A stretch of 64,000 bases of DNA. It comes from Anthoceros angustus. Lineage: Eukaryota > Streptophyta > Anthocerotopsida > Anthocerotales > Anthocerotaceae. This document shows, piece after piece, positions 34,241 through 47,700 of the stretch. Below the pieces are notes generated by a model that was not told the DNA's origin, did no database searches, and saw only the letters and a program-made list of their open reading frames with translations. The stretch is taken from NCBI GenBank assembly GCA_010909165.1, contig VJWM01000044.1, positions 2,170,001 through 2,234,000 of the forward strand. Direction: 5' to 3'. Numbering within the stretch: the first letter of the stretch is position 1; the number at the start of each line of letters is the position of its first letter. The translations under genes and the position numbers were made by a program.

Positions 34241-37200
34241 ACAGAGGAGACCGCCTTGGGTTGCGATAGAACATACATCAAAGGTGTTATGGAAGTGACA
34301 TGTCCAAAATGGCGTAGGGGAGCCGACGGAGTCCTAACCCATATTGGTACCATTCCGCACTCATGGACTACGTGGTCATTAAACAAAAAGCGCTGTGGTA
34401 TGAGGTTCTCATTGACGAACATGGATGTATGGGGCACGTTGCACCTTCAAATGGGCGAGAAAGGAAGTGGGATTCAAACCTCGGACCGGGACAAAATTAA
34501 GGAGGAAGGATATGTTTGACTTGGAGCAGATACGACGCAGGGAGACACCCACAAACGGAGGGATACACCTCAAGATACCTGGAGGATGAGAAGGAGAAAT
34601 TCCCATTCGCACATATTTCGTGGTCGATGAAGAGGACGACACGGAGAGATATTCCCATTCCATCAACCTATTAGGGTGCTATGGAGTCACAATTGACAAC
34701 CCGGTGGAGGAGGATCGACCAGGTGACGAGGTCGAACTGCCCACAAACAAAAGTGCAACCTGGGCTACGAGGAGGATGAGGAGATGTGCTTGGAAGATAC
34801 ATACCAAATTCAAGAGCACCGCCGGGTACTAAAACTTTGTACTCAAGTTTGAAACCCCACTGTATGGGCATTCGATGGCAAGGAACCCGCAAATGAGTGC
34901 CATTGTTACAATTGCCGAGGGTTCGCATCTTGCTGGATGCCCCTCCGCATCTCGCCAGGGAATGGTGATTTTGAAAGGTCGTGTGTGGATTGCAATCAAT
35001 CAGTGAGCGGCAGCTCCCGCCAGACACCGAAACATGTGAGGATCGCTCAACCTCCGGCGACCCACCCCCGCAAAGAAAGCCCGCTGCGAATGCAAGTCAA
35101 GATGCGCCATGGTCATGGGAGGATTCCGAGAATCGAGGAGCCCGGAAGGGTTGGGGATAGTGGGTATTACGGAACTCCCGCGATGGTCGCTCAACGAGCG
35201 GCGAGAGGAAGGCGACACCCTAAGAAGGGGGAGCGGGGAAAAAGAGAAGAAGAACGGAGTGGGAGCCCATAACGTCCGCAAGTGAGGAGGAAGAGGCGCT
35301 TCATCAAAGCGGGAAGGAAGAGAAGTCCAACCACAAAACCGACGAGGGACTGTGAAAGAAAAAGGGCATGCGAATCCAATGGACGGGAGCAAGGCACGAA
35401 CGCCACACTTAACGCGAGGGTTGCGATTTGGATGGCATCACAGGTGTAACTCCCTTAGCAGCCGACCGCTGATTCGAGGGTGAAGTGCAAAAGGACAGGA
35501 CGGCAGGACTCGAGTCGACACATGGGGCGAAAACCCGCAAGAGGAAAAAGGATGAGTCACGCTTCCGCCTGGCGTCGTGGGGAAGTTATGGATATGATCC
35601 GACAAGAATCGAACAGACTCCATTTTTGGCCATCGACCCACGACCCACCGACCCACCTACCGCCACTGTTTCAACGACCGCAACATCTCAAACCTACCGC
35701 GGAAATGACGGTTTGGCAAGGAGAAACAGAAGCAACAGTGTTCCTTTCAATTTGGACGCTATCATGGACCAAAAGTTCATGATAACATTCGACAGCTCGT
35801 GGATATCCGCATCCAAAGAACTGGGGCATTGAAGGCACAACCCAAGAAGAGACGAACCTTTCCACCCCAAGGCAAAACCCCTTGCTGTGAATATGGTGGC
35901 CATGCCAGATCTGGAGCTAGATAGAAATTATGGATGTGTAATCAAGAAGGTGCCGCTAGATTCCGGTCGGAGTCAACATCATGACAGAGACCTGGAAGCT
36001 TGGGTTGCGAGAACATACATCAAAGGTGTTGTCAAGTGACATGTCCAAAATGGCAGGGGAGCCGACGGAGTCCTAACCCATATTGGTACCATTCCGCACT
36101 CATGGACTACGTGGTCATTAAACAAAAAGCGCCAGGTATGAGGTTCTCATTGACGAACATGGATGTATGGGGCACGTTGCACCTTCAAATGGGCGAAAGG
36201 AAGTGGGATTCAAACCGGACTGGGACCCCAAAATTAAGGAGGAAGGATATGTTTGACTTGGAGCAGATACGACGCAGGGAGACACCCACAAACGGAGGGA
36301 TACACCTCAAGATACCGGGGAGAGGATGAGAAGGAGAAATTCTATTATACATATTTCGTGGTCGATGAAGAGGACGACACGGAGAGATATTCCCATTCCA
36401 TCAACCTATTAGGGTGCTATGGAGTCACAATTGACAACCCGGTGGAGGAGGATCGACCGAGGGCCGGACGGAGGTCGAGGAACAGAAGTAGAGGTGGTCG
36501 AGCCGGGAGCGACGATCCGACAAACTTCGAGGGTGCGAGGAGGGTGTCTCACGCTTTACCTCGACGACCTATTCCGGAATGGGGAATGCGCCAAGGAGAA
36601 CCAAGACAATGGAGGAAATGATGGTCAAACCGAGAAACTCCATCTTAATGCCATCAAGGACCATGATAGAAGAAGGGTTGCTCGGGCGGCGAATCTCTTC
36701 GCTCAACTTGTGGATGCAGGGCACTCGAGGTCGAATCGCCCACAAACAAAAGTGCAGCTCGAGGAGGAGAGGAAGATGTGCTTGGAAGATACATACCAAA
36801 TTCAAGAGGCAACCTCTGGGTACCAAAACTTTGTACCTCGAGTTTAAACCCCAGGTATGGGCATTCGATCGGATGGCAAGGAACCCGCAAATGAGTGCCA
36901 AGGTTACAATTGCCGAGGGTTCGGGCATCTTGCTGGATGCCCCTCCGCATCTCGCCAGGGAATGGTGATTTTGAAAGGCATGTGTGGATTGCAAGCAATC
37001 AGTCACGTGGCGTCCTCTGCCGGACACCGAAAAACAGTGAGGATCGCTCAACCTCCGGTTCTGGCGACCCACCCCGACAAAAAGCCCGTTGCCGAATGCA
37101 AGTCAAGATGCTCATGGGTATGGGAGGATTCCGAGGCCGATGTCGAGGAGCCCGGAAGGGTTGGGGATGGTGGGTATTACGGAACTCCCGCGATGGTCGC

Positions 37201-38620
37201 TCGACACGGAGCGGCGAGAGGAAGGCGACACCCTAAGAAGGGGGAGCGGGGAAAAGAGAAGAAGAACGGAGTGGGAGCCCATAACGTCCGCAAGTGAGGA
37301 GGAAGAGGCGCTTCATCAGCGGGAAGGAAGGGGGTCCAACCACAAAAGGCGGAGGGACTCGGTATGGGAATCGTGAAAAAGGGCATGCGAATCCAAAATG
37401 GACGGGAGCAAGGCACGAACGCCACACTTAACGCGAGGGTTGCGATTTGGATGGCATCACAGGTGTAACTCCCTTTAGACCGCTGGATTCGAGGGTGAAG
37501 TGCAAAAGGCGGACGGCAGTGGGACTCGAGTCGACATGGGGCGAAAACCCGCAAGAGGAAAAAGGATGAGTCGGCGTTTGCCCGATGTCGGGAAGTTATG
37601 GATATGATCCGAGAACCAAGACTGAGCACTCCGTGTTACCTTTGGACCCACGACCCACCTACCGCCACTGTTTCAACGACCGCAACATCTCAAACAGCTA
37701 CCGTTCTGAAATGACGGTGGGGGTTGGCAAGGAGAAACAGAAGCACGTGTTCCTTTCAATTTGGCGCTATCATGGACCAAAAGTTCATGATAACGTTCGG
37801 ACGACTTCTCGGGGACAATCCAGCGACCGCCGTCAGTGGGGCATTGAAGGCGGCACAACCCAAGAAGAGACGAACCTTTCCACCCCAAGGCCCTTGCTGT
37901 GAATATGGTGGCCATGATGGACGGTCTGTGAGCTCTGAGATAGAAATTGCGGGATGTGTAATCAAGAAGGTGCCGCTAGATTAGTCGAGTCAACATCATG
38001 ACAGAGGAGGCCTAAGCTTGGGTTGCGAGATAGAACATACATCAAAGGTGTTGCGGCGGACATGTCCAAAATGGCGCGAGGGGAGGAGTCCTAACCCATA
38101 TTGGTACCATTCCGCACTCATGGACTACGTGGTCATTAAACAAAAAGCGCCAGGTATGAGGTTCTCATTGGTTGGATGTATGGGGCACGTTGCACCTTCA
38201 AATGGGCGAGAAAGGAAGTGGGATTCAAACCTCTGGGACCCCAAAATTAAGGAGGAAGGATATGTTTGACTTGGAGCAGATACGACGCAGGGAGACACCC
38301 ACAAACGGAGGGATACACCTCAAGATACCTGGGGAGGATGAGAAGGAGAAATTCCCATTCGCACATATTTCGTGGTCGATGAAGAGGACGATTGGAGAGA
38401 TATTCCCATTCCATCAACCTATTAGGGTGCTATGGAGTCACAATTGACAACCCGGTGGTCGGGAGGAGGAGACCAGGACGGAGGTCGAGGAACAGAAGTA
38501 GAGGTGGTCGAGCCGGGAGCGACGATCCGACAAACTTCGAGGGTGCGAGGAGGGTGTCTCACGCTTTACCTCGACGACCTATTCCGGAATGGGGAATGCG
38601 CAAGGAGAACCAAGACAGAG
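32686..38620 (+). repeat. Three tandem copies of a 2-kb gag-protease segment
   Basis: Landmarks recur in order: 'cccacaaacaaaagtgca' at 32,809, 34,739 and 36,740; 'aaggcgacaccctaagaagg' at about 33,308, 35,210 and 37,223; 'accaaaagttcatgataac' at 34,022, 35,768 and 37,774; 'gtatggggcacgttgcacc' at 34,427, 36,164 and 38,178; 'tatggagtcacaattgacaa' at 34,679, 36,418 and 38,432. Unit length is about 1.7-2.0 kb; copies 2 and 3 are spaced most regularly (2.0 kb). Differences between copies are mostly 1-10 base gaps. Confidence 0.9.
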
Positions 38621-38879
38621 AGGAAGGGTTCGCATCACATCCGCCGGTGGAAAGAGAGGGCATGATGAGGTCAAGGACGTGGAAGTGTCAAGGTCCTTAA
38701 GTTTTCGAATGATGAATGCAGACTTGGAAAGGGTATGAAACAAATGAATTTATCCATGTTTTGCTTTTGACGTTACGTATGAAGGGTATACCGAGGAGTG
38801 GGGAGCACAAGATTGATCTCGAGCCGGTGCCGTCACCGGATACCGCAATACAAGCTAAATCCAAAGTATTCATCAAGGT

Positions 38880-41280
38880 AACAGGAGTTTCTACTTATGT
38901 GCATCATATATATCCTATTGTGACATCGGAGTGGGTAGCCCCAATTGTGGTGGTTCCCAAAAAGCGTAAGGGAAGATACGGTCAGATTGGAGGAAGTTAA
39001 ACAAGGTGACCAAAAAGACCATTACCCGCTTCCATTCATAGACAACATAATCGGACTTAGTTGCGGGAGAATGGTCTACCTGCTCCTCGGATGGGTATTC
39101 GGTATAATACATCTCGTGGAGAGTGATTGGCCACCAATGCCTTCACTACAGATCGGGAACCTATGCCTACAAACGGAGCGCTCGGATTAACAGGGCACCG
39201 TGATCCTTCATGCGATTGTCAAGATTTTCAAGGAATACCTTAGGGACTTCATGGAGGTCTTCCGGATGACTTCGTTTGAGCAAAAAAGATCACCTCAACC
39301 ACCTTCGCAAATGTCCGAACGGTGTCAATGACCCAATTGTGTCTACATCCCGAGAAATGTTATTTCGGCATGCCGAGGGTATTTTGTTGGGGCACCGATT
39401 GCGGGGATAGAGGTCGACCCGATAAGGTCAAAATCATTACCGCCTCAAGCCACCTACCACAAAGGAGCTTAGGGATTCCTAATGGTAGGCTATTATCGGG
39501 TTTGTGAAGAATTTTTCCGTAAGGGCAGCTGGCTACGTAATCGCTTCGCAAGGACCAGGAGTGGAATGGACGCAAAACGAGAGGAGGCCTTCAATGATCT
39601 TCGACCACCGATCACAAAGACCCACGCGGGCCGATCGAGCAAGAAGTTCCACGTGTTTGTAGACGGCCTATGCAATCGGTACCATTCTAAGCCAAAGGGA
39701 TGACAAGAAGCACGATTATCCAATCTATTATGCAGGAGGCACCACGACGCAGAAGAAGTATACCACCACCGAGAGGAGGCGCAGGGATGGTGTACTCGGT
39801 TCGCAAGTTTTCGCCACTATTTGCTATCCCACGAGTTCGCTTCCATGTGGACCACTTCGCCTCAAACACCGTAAACAAACCGACTTGTCCGGACGCATAG
39901 CAAGATGGATCCTACTCCCGCAAGAATTCACGCTCACGGTGGAGACCAGAGGAGGGAGTAAACATGTGAATGCATTACATTTCGAGGTCGAGACAGAGGA
40001 GGTTACACAGACCAAAACGACGATTTTCCCGAAGCTGCTCATGGCGAGTTAGAGGGGGCACGGCCAACCATAAGGCGAGGGTAAATGGTGGCTCGGCAGA
40101 AATGAGAAGGGAGAACGGATACACAAGGCCCACCCACGAGGAGATGATGGAATTCGGAACGGGAAAATACCATCGGATCTTTCAAACCCCAAAAGCGCTA
40201 GGCACTATTCACTTGTACGACAAAGACAATCTGTAAATCGGACCGGATGGGCGGACAGTTATGGGTAACAAGGAGCAGTTATCCGAGTGCCGACGAGATG
40301 CACGAGGGGAAGCGGAGGACATTTTGCCGACATATCACGTGCAAGAAGGTGCTTGAAACGGGTATCGGTGGCAAACCATGCATCGTGATGCTAGGAGTTT
40401 GTTAAACGCGATGCCTGCCGAGGGTTGGGAAACCGTCAAAACCACTCAATGGCCAATGGTTCCGATATTGGCCCCGCGCCATTCGAGAAATGGGGAATAG
40501 ACTTTGTTGGTCCCATACCCAAAAACGAGGACGCGACAAAACCAATACATCCTCGTGGCTGCACTATTGCACGCGATGGTGGAAGCCCAAGCACCTGTAG
40601 ACACATGTAGTGGCTGTTCCTCTATGAACATTATCACTGATATGGCTGCCTTGAGCTTGTCGATGAGGGTCACATTTCCAACGGTTATATCTCATATGAC
40701 GATCTACTTCAACGTCGCCACAGAAAACGACTTATAATCCCAAGGCAAATGGCTTAACTAAAAGGCGAATGGGCTCTTGTGCGTGATCCTCAACAAGCTA
40801 ACGGTGGAATACGACGATCGGATCTTAAGCTTCACTCCGCCCGGGCATACAGGATCGCAGAGAAAATAACAACGCAACAAACACCGTACTACCTCACCTA
40901 CGGCCATTCTCCAGAATGCCTATTGAGTTTGAAATTCCCACCGCGATCGTGAAACTAACCGCATGGCGAGAGGAAAGTCACCGAAGGGTCACTTCGCTAA
41001 ACATACAGAGGATAGGGCGTTGAGCGTCATGCGTGATATTCAAAGTAAACGGAAAATATGGCATGACAATCGGTTGCGGAAGCAAGAGTGGGTAGTTCCG
41101 TGACTTGGCCTCATTGCACGACAATAGGTATATGCACTTTCCGTGGAAGCTCCATCTTCGTGGATGGGGCCATACAAAGTTCTCAAGTCTTCAAAGAATG
41201 GCTCATAACCGCAAGAGTTAGCAGGACCTCCACCACCCGAGTCAATGGGTGGAGGGTCAAGAAGTATTATATATAAGTTG
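38880..41280 (+). pseudogene. Reverse transcriptase, RNase H and integrase relic (Ty3/Gypsy pol)
   Basis: RT: 'SEWVAPIVVVPKK' near 38,930, then 'KKDHYPLPFIDNI' near 39,015; the FxDD active-site region near 39,255 is damaged. 'PDKVKIITA' near 39,420 and 'KKFHVFVDG' near 39,640 mark the connection to RNase H and its first Asp region; 'YSVRKF' and 'FHVDHFA' near 39,795-39,860 continue it. Integrase: 'APFEKWGIDFVGPIPK' near 40,475 has the first catalytic Asp, with 'NPKANGLT' near 40,740 and 'MPIEFEIPTAIVKL' near 40,915. Stops and frameshifts occur every 50-150 bases, so no functional enzyme is encoded. Confidence 0.85.
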
Positions 41281-41755
41281 GCGAGGACGCCAACAAATGA
41301 GAAGGGAGTATGTAAACGATCTAGTCTCGAAACCCCAAAATGTGCCCCAAGTGAATTTTTTGTTTTTTTTGCCGAGAGTGGTGAAAATAAGTCGATTGAC
41401 AGTTGGGGATATTCATAGTAAAAATGTCCTTGGCCTATGGAGTTCTTTTTGTTTTATTGCCTAGGTTAGATAATAAATGGTCCGGAATTTGGTGTTCCTT
41501 GGCCCATGGACTTAATATCCACTACAAGGTCTATATATGCGGGATAGGGGTGGTTAATAATTTTATAAGTTAGGGGTCGACCCACGCCAGAGCCGAATGA
41601 GTATTGTGGATGGGGCCATACAAAGTTCTCAAGTCTTCAAGAATGGCTCAAGACAACGCAAGAGTTAGCAGGACCTCCACCACCAAGTCAATGGGTGGAG
41701 GGTCAAGAAGTATTATATAAGTTGGCGAGGACGCCAACAAATGAGAAGGGGAGTA
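41159..41755 (+). repeat. Duplicated internal-end/LTR-head junction with two polypurine tracts
   Basis: 'aacaaatgagaaggg(g)agta' followed by 'tgtaaacgatctag' occurs at 41,292-41,324 and 41,740-41,769, 445 bases apart. The intervening block is an LTR head of about 300 bases followed by another copy of the internal 3' end ('atggggccatacaaagttct' at 41,164 and 41,610). The polypurine tract of the intact-looking junction is 'gagaaggggag' at 41,743-41,753. Confidence 0.85.
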
Positions 41756-44700
41756 TGTAAACGATCTAGTCTCGGAAACCCCTGTTAAAATGTGCCCTGA
41801 AGTGAATTTTTTTGTTTTTTTGCTGAGAGTGGTGTGAAAATAAGTCAGATTGACGGTAGTTGGGGATATTCATAGTAAAAATGTCCTTGGCCTATGGAGT
41901 TCTTTTTGTTTTATTGCCTAGGTTAGATAATAAATGGTCCGGAAACTCGGTGTTCCTTGGCCCATGGACCTCAGATATCCACTACAAGGTCTATATATGC
42001 GGGGTAGGGGGGTGGTTATTTGGGGTTAGTCTAAGTTAGGGGTCGACCACCGCGGTAGCCGAATGAGTATGGGGTTGTGGATTGGGGAGCGGTCGAGACA
42101 ACAGAGTAGGAACCAAACTTAACCCTAAGGAAATGGTGACGAGCTGCTCAAACGGCGGAGCGCAACGGCCGGAGCGGAGCGAGGGAGTGGAGCGCAACGG
42201 CCGGAGCGTGAGGTCGAGGAGCCGTGATTCGAGAGGCACCGCGATCGCGGAGAGCGAGAGGCGCGATCGGGTGGAGGAGCTCAACCTCACCGCGAAGTCG
42301 CAACGCCGGAAGGAAGGCGCGGCGGCGCGCTTGCCGAGGAGGTAGGAACCTCGAGACCGACCTTGTGAAATTCGCAGGTGGCCCCGAGGCGCGAGACCGG
42401 GGACTGTGAAGGATGGCGCCCAAAGGTCACACCGAGATTGGCTGCCCAATGGCCAAACATGGATCATTGGAAAGTCCGAGCCGGGGGTGAAGGAGCTCGG
42501 CCGTTTCATGGAAGAAGCGGAATTACACGACCGGATCAGGAGAGCGCCACCCAAAAGACAAGCAACCGCGGGAATTAGAGCAAAACCTCAGGATTGGGAC
42601 CGCATTAGGAAGTGTATGGGCGCAGAAGGAGGAGGCGGGTTTGGTGATGGAACCTTCCAAAAGGAGCACAAAGAAGAAGCACCGCCCGTGAAGGCGGGCG
42701 AATCCGGAACCCAATGGTTGGTCGACGAGAATTGGCAACAGCAGCTTAATGGTCCGCCAGATGGCTTCTCCGCTTTCAAGACAAGAAGGGATTATTTGTC
42801 CGACCACTTGCGTTGTTCCTCCATGAAGTTGTCAAGGGGCGAAGATCGATGGGACGAATCCTCTTGAGAAGTTGAGTGAAGAAAGGTTGAACTGATTTCT
42901 CCTACCCCTCGGCCCTCTCTAATTTCACCATTCCTAGTTCATCTTTATGTTTATGCTAATTGCCCGCCAGAGGTAGGAGATTGTAGCCTCCTTCATGGAA
43001 GCGGAGGAGGAGGAAGTGGTGAAGGCGGAGGAAATTGAGGAGGAATCGACACCGGGAGTCCATGGCGACAGGCCCGAGGAAGAGAAGGAAATTCTACCAA
43101 AGAAGAAGAGGAAGACCGGAAAGGCGACGTCCCAAATAAAAAGTGAAGGTGGACGCGCCACCAGTGTCAAGCGGTGCGCCACAGAAAAAGCAAAGAAAAT
43201 GAAAGCCAAACGGCAGTCGAGGTGGCGGAGGAAGAGGCGCGATCGTGGTGGAGGGCCGCCAACCTCACGAAGTCGCAACCCGCTGTGGAAGGAAGGCGCG
43301 CGGCGCTGCTGCGGAGGAGGTAGGAACTCGAGTCGAGTGAAATTCGCGGCGAGGTGGCACGCCGAGGCGCGAGACCGGGGACTATCATGGAAGGATGGCG
43401 CCCAAAGCCATACCGATTGCGCTTGCCCAATGGCCAAACATGGACCATTGGAAAGTCCGAGCCGTGAAGGAGCTCGCCGGGTTCATGGAGAAGGTGGAAT
43501 TACACGAATCGACTGTGGTGGAGTGCGCCACCTAAAAGACAAGCAACCGCGAGGGAATTAGAGCAAAACCTCAGGATTGGGACCGCATTGGTTAGGAAGT
43601 GTATGGGCGCAGCAAGGAGGAGGCGGGTTTGGTGATGGAACCTTCCAAAAGGAGCACAAGAAAAAGCCGCCCGTGAAGGCGGCGAAAACCCCGGTTGGTC
43701 GACGAGAATTGGCAACAGCAATGGTCCGCCAGATGGCTTCTCCGCTTCCTACAAGACAAGAAGTGGATTATTTGTCCGACCACTTGCCGTTGTTCCTCCA
43801 TGAAGTTGTCAAGGGGCGAAATCGATGGGACAATCTTCGAGAAGTTGAGTGAAGAAAGGTTGAACTGATTTCTCCTACCCCTCGGCCCTCTAATTTCACC
43901 ATTCCTAGTTCATCTTTATGCGCATGCTAATTGCCCGCCAGAGGTAGGAGATTGTGGCCTCCTTCATATGTGGAAGCCGGGGAGGTAAAGTGGAAGCGGA
44001 GGAGCCCAAGGAGGAAATTGAGGAGGAATCGACAGGGAGTCCATGGCTGTGCGCTGAGGAAGAGAAGGAAATTTCTACCAAGAAGAGGAAGAGGCGAGGT
44101 CCCGGTGAAAAGGTACTGAAAAGTCAAGGCGGTGCCACTGAAAAAGCAAAGAAAATGAAAGCCAAACGGCATCGAGGTGGCGGAGGAAGAGGCGCGTCCG
44201 AGGAAGAAAATTTTGCCGACCGATGGATGATGATGAGCCACCCGGAGGAATTAGGTCGACCTCGGATATCCACTACAAGGTCTATATATGCGGGGATATT
44301 TGGGGTTTGTCTAGTCGACCCAACGCGGTAGTCGAATGAGTATGGGGTTGTGGATTGGGATGGGCGGCGGTCGTGAAGACAACAGAGTAGGAGCCAAACT
44401 TAACCCTAAGGAAATGGGGTGACCAGAGCGCTCAAACCGGAGCGCAACGGCCGGAGCGAGCTGAGGAGTGGAGCGAACGGCCGGAGCGTGAGGTCGAGGA
44501 GCCGTGATCGAGGCGGACCGTGATCGGAGAGCGAGAGGCGCGATCGTGGTGGAGGGCCTCGAACCCTCACCGGTGAAGTCGCAACCGCGGAGGAAGGAAG
44601 GCGCGCGCGCTTGCCGAGGAGGTAGGAACCGAGACCGACCTTGTGAAATTCAGCGAGGTGGCACCTGAGGCGCGAGACCGGGGACTATGGAAGGATGGCG

Positions 44701-47700
44701 CCCAAAGGTCACCGAGATTGCGCTTGCCCAATGGCCAAACATGGATCATTGGAAAGTCCGAGCTGGGGCCCGTGAAGGAGTCGCCGTTTCATGGAAGAAG
44801 CGTGGAATTACATGAACCCGGGATCGGTGCAGAGTGCGCCACCCAAAAGACAAGCAACCGGGCGAGGGAATTAGAGCAAAACCTCAGGATTGGGACCGCA
44901 TTGGTTAGGAAGTGTATGGGCAAGGAGGAGGAGGTTTGGTGATGGAACCTTCTCGAAAAGGAGCAAGAAGAAGCACGCCCGTGAAGGCGGGCGAATCCGG
45001 AACCCAATGGTTCGACGCGAGATTGGCAACAAGACAGCTTAATGGTCCGCCAGATGGCTTCTCCGCAGCACAAGAAGGTGGATTATTTGTCCGACCACTT
45101 GCTGTTCCTCCATGAAGTTGTCAAGGGGCGAAATCGATGGGACGAATCCTCTTGAGAAGTTGAGTGAAGAAAGGTTGAATCGATTTCCTACCCCTCGCCC
45201 TCTCTAATTTCACCATTCCTAGTTCATCTTTATGCGCATGCTAATTGCCCGCCAGAGGTAGGAGATTGTGGCCTCCTTCATATGTGGAAGCCGTAGGAGG
45301 TAAAGTGGAAGCGGAGGAGCCCAAGGAGGAAATTGAGGAGGAATCTACCGGGAGTCCATGCAGCCCGAGGAAGAGAAGGAAATTCTACCAAGAAGAAGAG
45401 GAAGACCGAGACGGGTCCCACAAAAAAGGTGAAGGCGGACGCCACTGTGTCAAGTGCCGCCACAGAAAAGCAAAGAAAATGAAAGCCAAACGCAGATCGA
45501 GGTGGCGGAGGAAGAGGCGCGGTCCGAGGAAGAAAATTTTACGACCGGATGCGATGATGAGCCACCTGTGAGGAATTAGGTCGACCTCGTGGAGCGGACC
45601 CTCCTCAAAGATGGGAAGAGATTTTCAAGGGACTCCACCGGCAACAGAGGTGGACGCAGCAATTGGTGTGAGGGTGCGCACTTTGTTGGGAAGGAAGGTG
45701 CTCGACAGAGGATGGCGCCCGCACGGGCCGCCGCAACAAGTGGAATTACGTGAGCCGACGACATCGATGATCCGGCCCAAGCGATTTGTTGGACCAAGCG
45801 GCCTTGGCTCACATGGCTCGGTGCAAGGGGCGCGGGAGGAAGTGGTGAAGGCCAGTTTGACGAAGGAGAAGCGCAAGCAATCGGAGGAAGACAAGCGGCC
45901 TTAGAGGAGATAAGGATCAAGCTTCTGAGGATTTGTGCAGGCCTGTGAGAAGTGCCATGACGAGTCACAGGAAGCGCCATGGCTCAAATCAAGGATGCCC
46001 ACGAGTCAAACCAGAGATGCAGAGAGTTGTTGCGAGCCCAGAGCGTGAGGCGGCCTCGTGGAGAAGGTCCATAAGCTGGAACGGTATAAACGGAACGGAT
46101 GAGGCACGTGGCAAACAAAAGAGAAGGGAAGCGAGGTGGCGGTGACCACCGGGTAGTGGAAGGCACTAAGGAAGGACACAGCCAAGGAGGAAATTGAGGA
46201 GGAATCGACAGGGAGTCCATGGCTGTGCGCTGAGGAAGAGAAGGAAATTTCTACCAAGAAGAGGAAGAGGCGAGGTCCCGGTGAAAAGGTACTGAAAAGT
46301 CAAGGCGGTGCCACTGAAAAAGCAAAGAAAATGAAAGCCAAACGGCATCGAGGTGGCGGAGGAAGAGGCGCGTCCGAGGAAGAAAATTTTGCCGACTGGA
46401 TGATGATGAGCCACCAGAGGAATTAGGTCGACCTCGTGAGCGGACCCTCCTCAAAGATGGGAAGAGATTTTCAAGGGACTCCACCGGCAATGAGGTGGAC
46501 GAAATTAATTGGTGAGGGTGCGCACTTTGTTGGGAAGGAAGGTGCTCGACAGGGATGGCGTGCACGGGCCGCAATGTGTGGAATTGGTGAGCCGACGACA
46601 TCGATGATCCGGGCCCAAGCGGATTTGTTGGACCAAGCGGCCTTGGCTCTCACATGGCTCGGTGCAAGGGGCGCGGGAGGAAGTGGTGAAGGCCAGTTTG
46701 ACGAAGGAGAAGCCCAGCAAGCAATCGGAGGAAGACAAGGGCCTTAGAGGAGATAAGATCAAGCTTCAGGAGGATTTGTGCAGGCCTGTGAGAAGCCGCA
46801 GCCATGACGAGTCGCAGGAAGCGCCATGGCTCAAATCAAGGATGCCCACGAGTCAAACCAGAGATGCAGGAGAGTATTGCAGCCCAGAGCGTGAGGCGGC
46901 CTGGAGAAGGTCCATAAGCGGAACGTATAAACGGAACGGATGAGGCACGTACGAACCAAAAGAGAAGGGAAGCGAGGTGGCGGGACTACGGCCGGGTAGT
47001 GGAAGGCACCATCGAGGGAAGGACACAGCCAAGGTAGTCAAACACCTACCACGGCTGGACCAACGACGGTGGAGAAGGTCCATAAGCTGGCGGAGCAGGT
47101 ATAAACGGATGAGGCACGTGGCCGAACCGAGAAAGAGAAGGGAAGGCGGTGGCGGGACTACGGCCGGGTAGTGGAAGGCACTCGAGGGAAGGACACAGCC
47201 AAGGTGGCGAAACACCTACCACAGCCGGACCAACGACGGTCGTGGAGACCATCACCGCGGGTAGTGGGAACGGACGGGCGAAGGTGAACGAGGAGACACC
47301 CCATGAGGACATGGACCATGGATGAGGAAACTGTGTGTGTAGTCTACGGGAGGAGGGGGAGGGATCAGGTCCTACCTACTGCAAGTGAGGACCCGAAGTG
47401 CATACTTCTACCATTGCGCCAGAATGTGGGGATTGGCCCCCTATTATGCGGAGGCGACCTTGGAGGAGTTGAGTGAAGAGGAGGTCCAGGCTTGGGTGGA
47501 TGAGGAACCGGTGGTAATCCTCAGCAATAGGCGGCCAGCGGAAGAGGCGGAAGTTCCGGTGGTATGCCCTCAATTAGGACGCCCAGGATGAAGTGAGGTG
47601 GAAGTCCCGGTGGGAAAACCCGTCGGGCCAAGGCAAGGTGAGGGCCTGTGGCGGCGATGGAGGACGGCCAAAGGACGAGGGAGGGCGCGGATAAGGAGGC

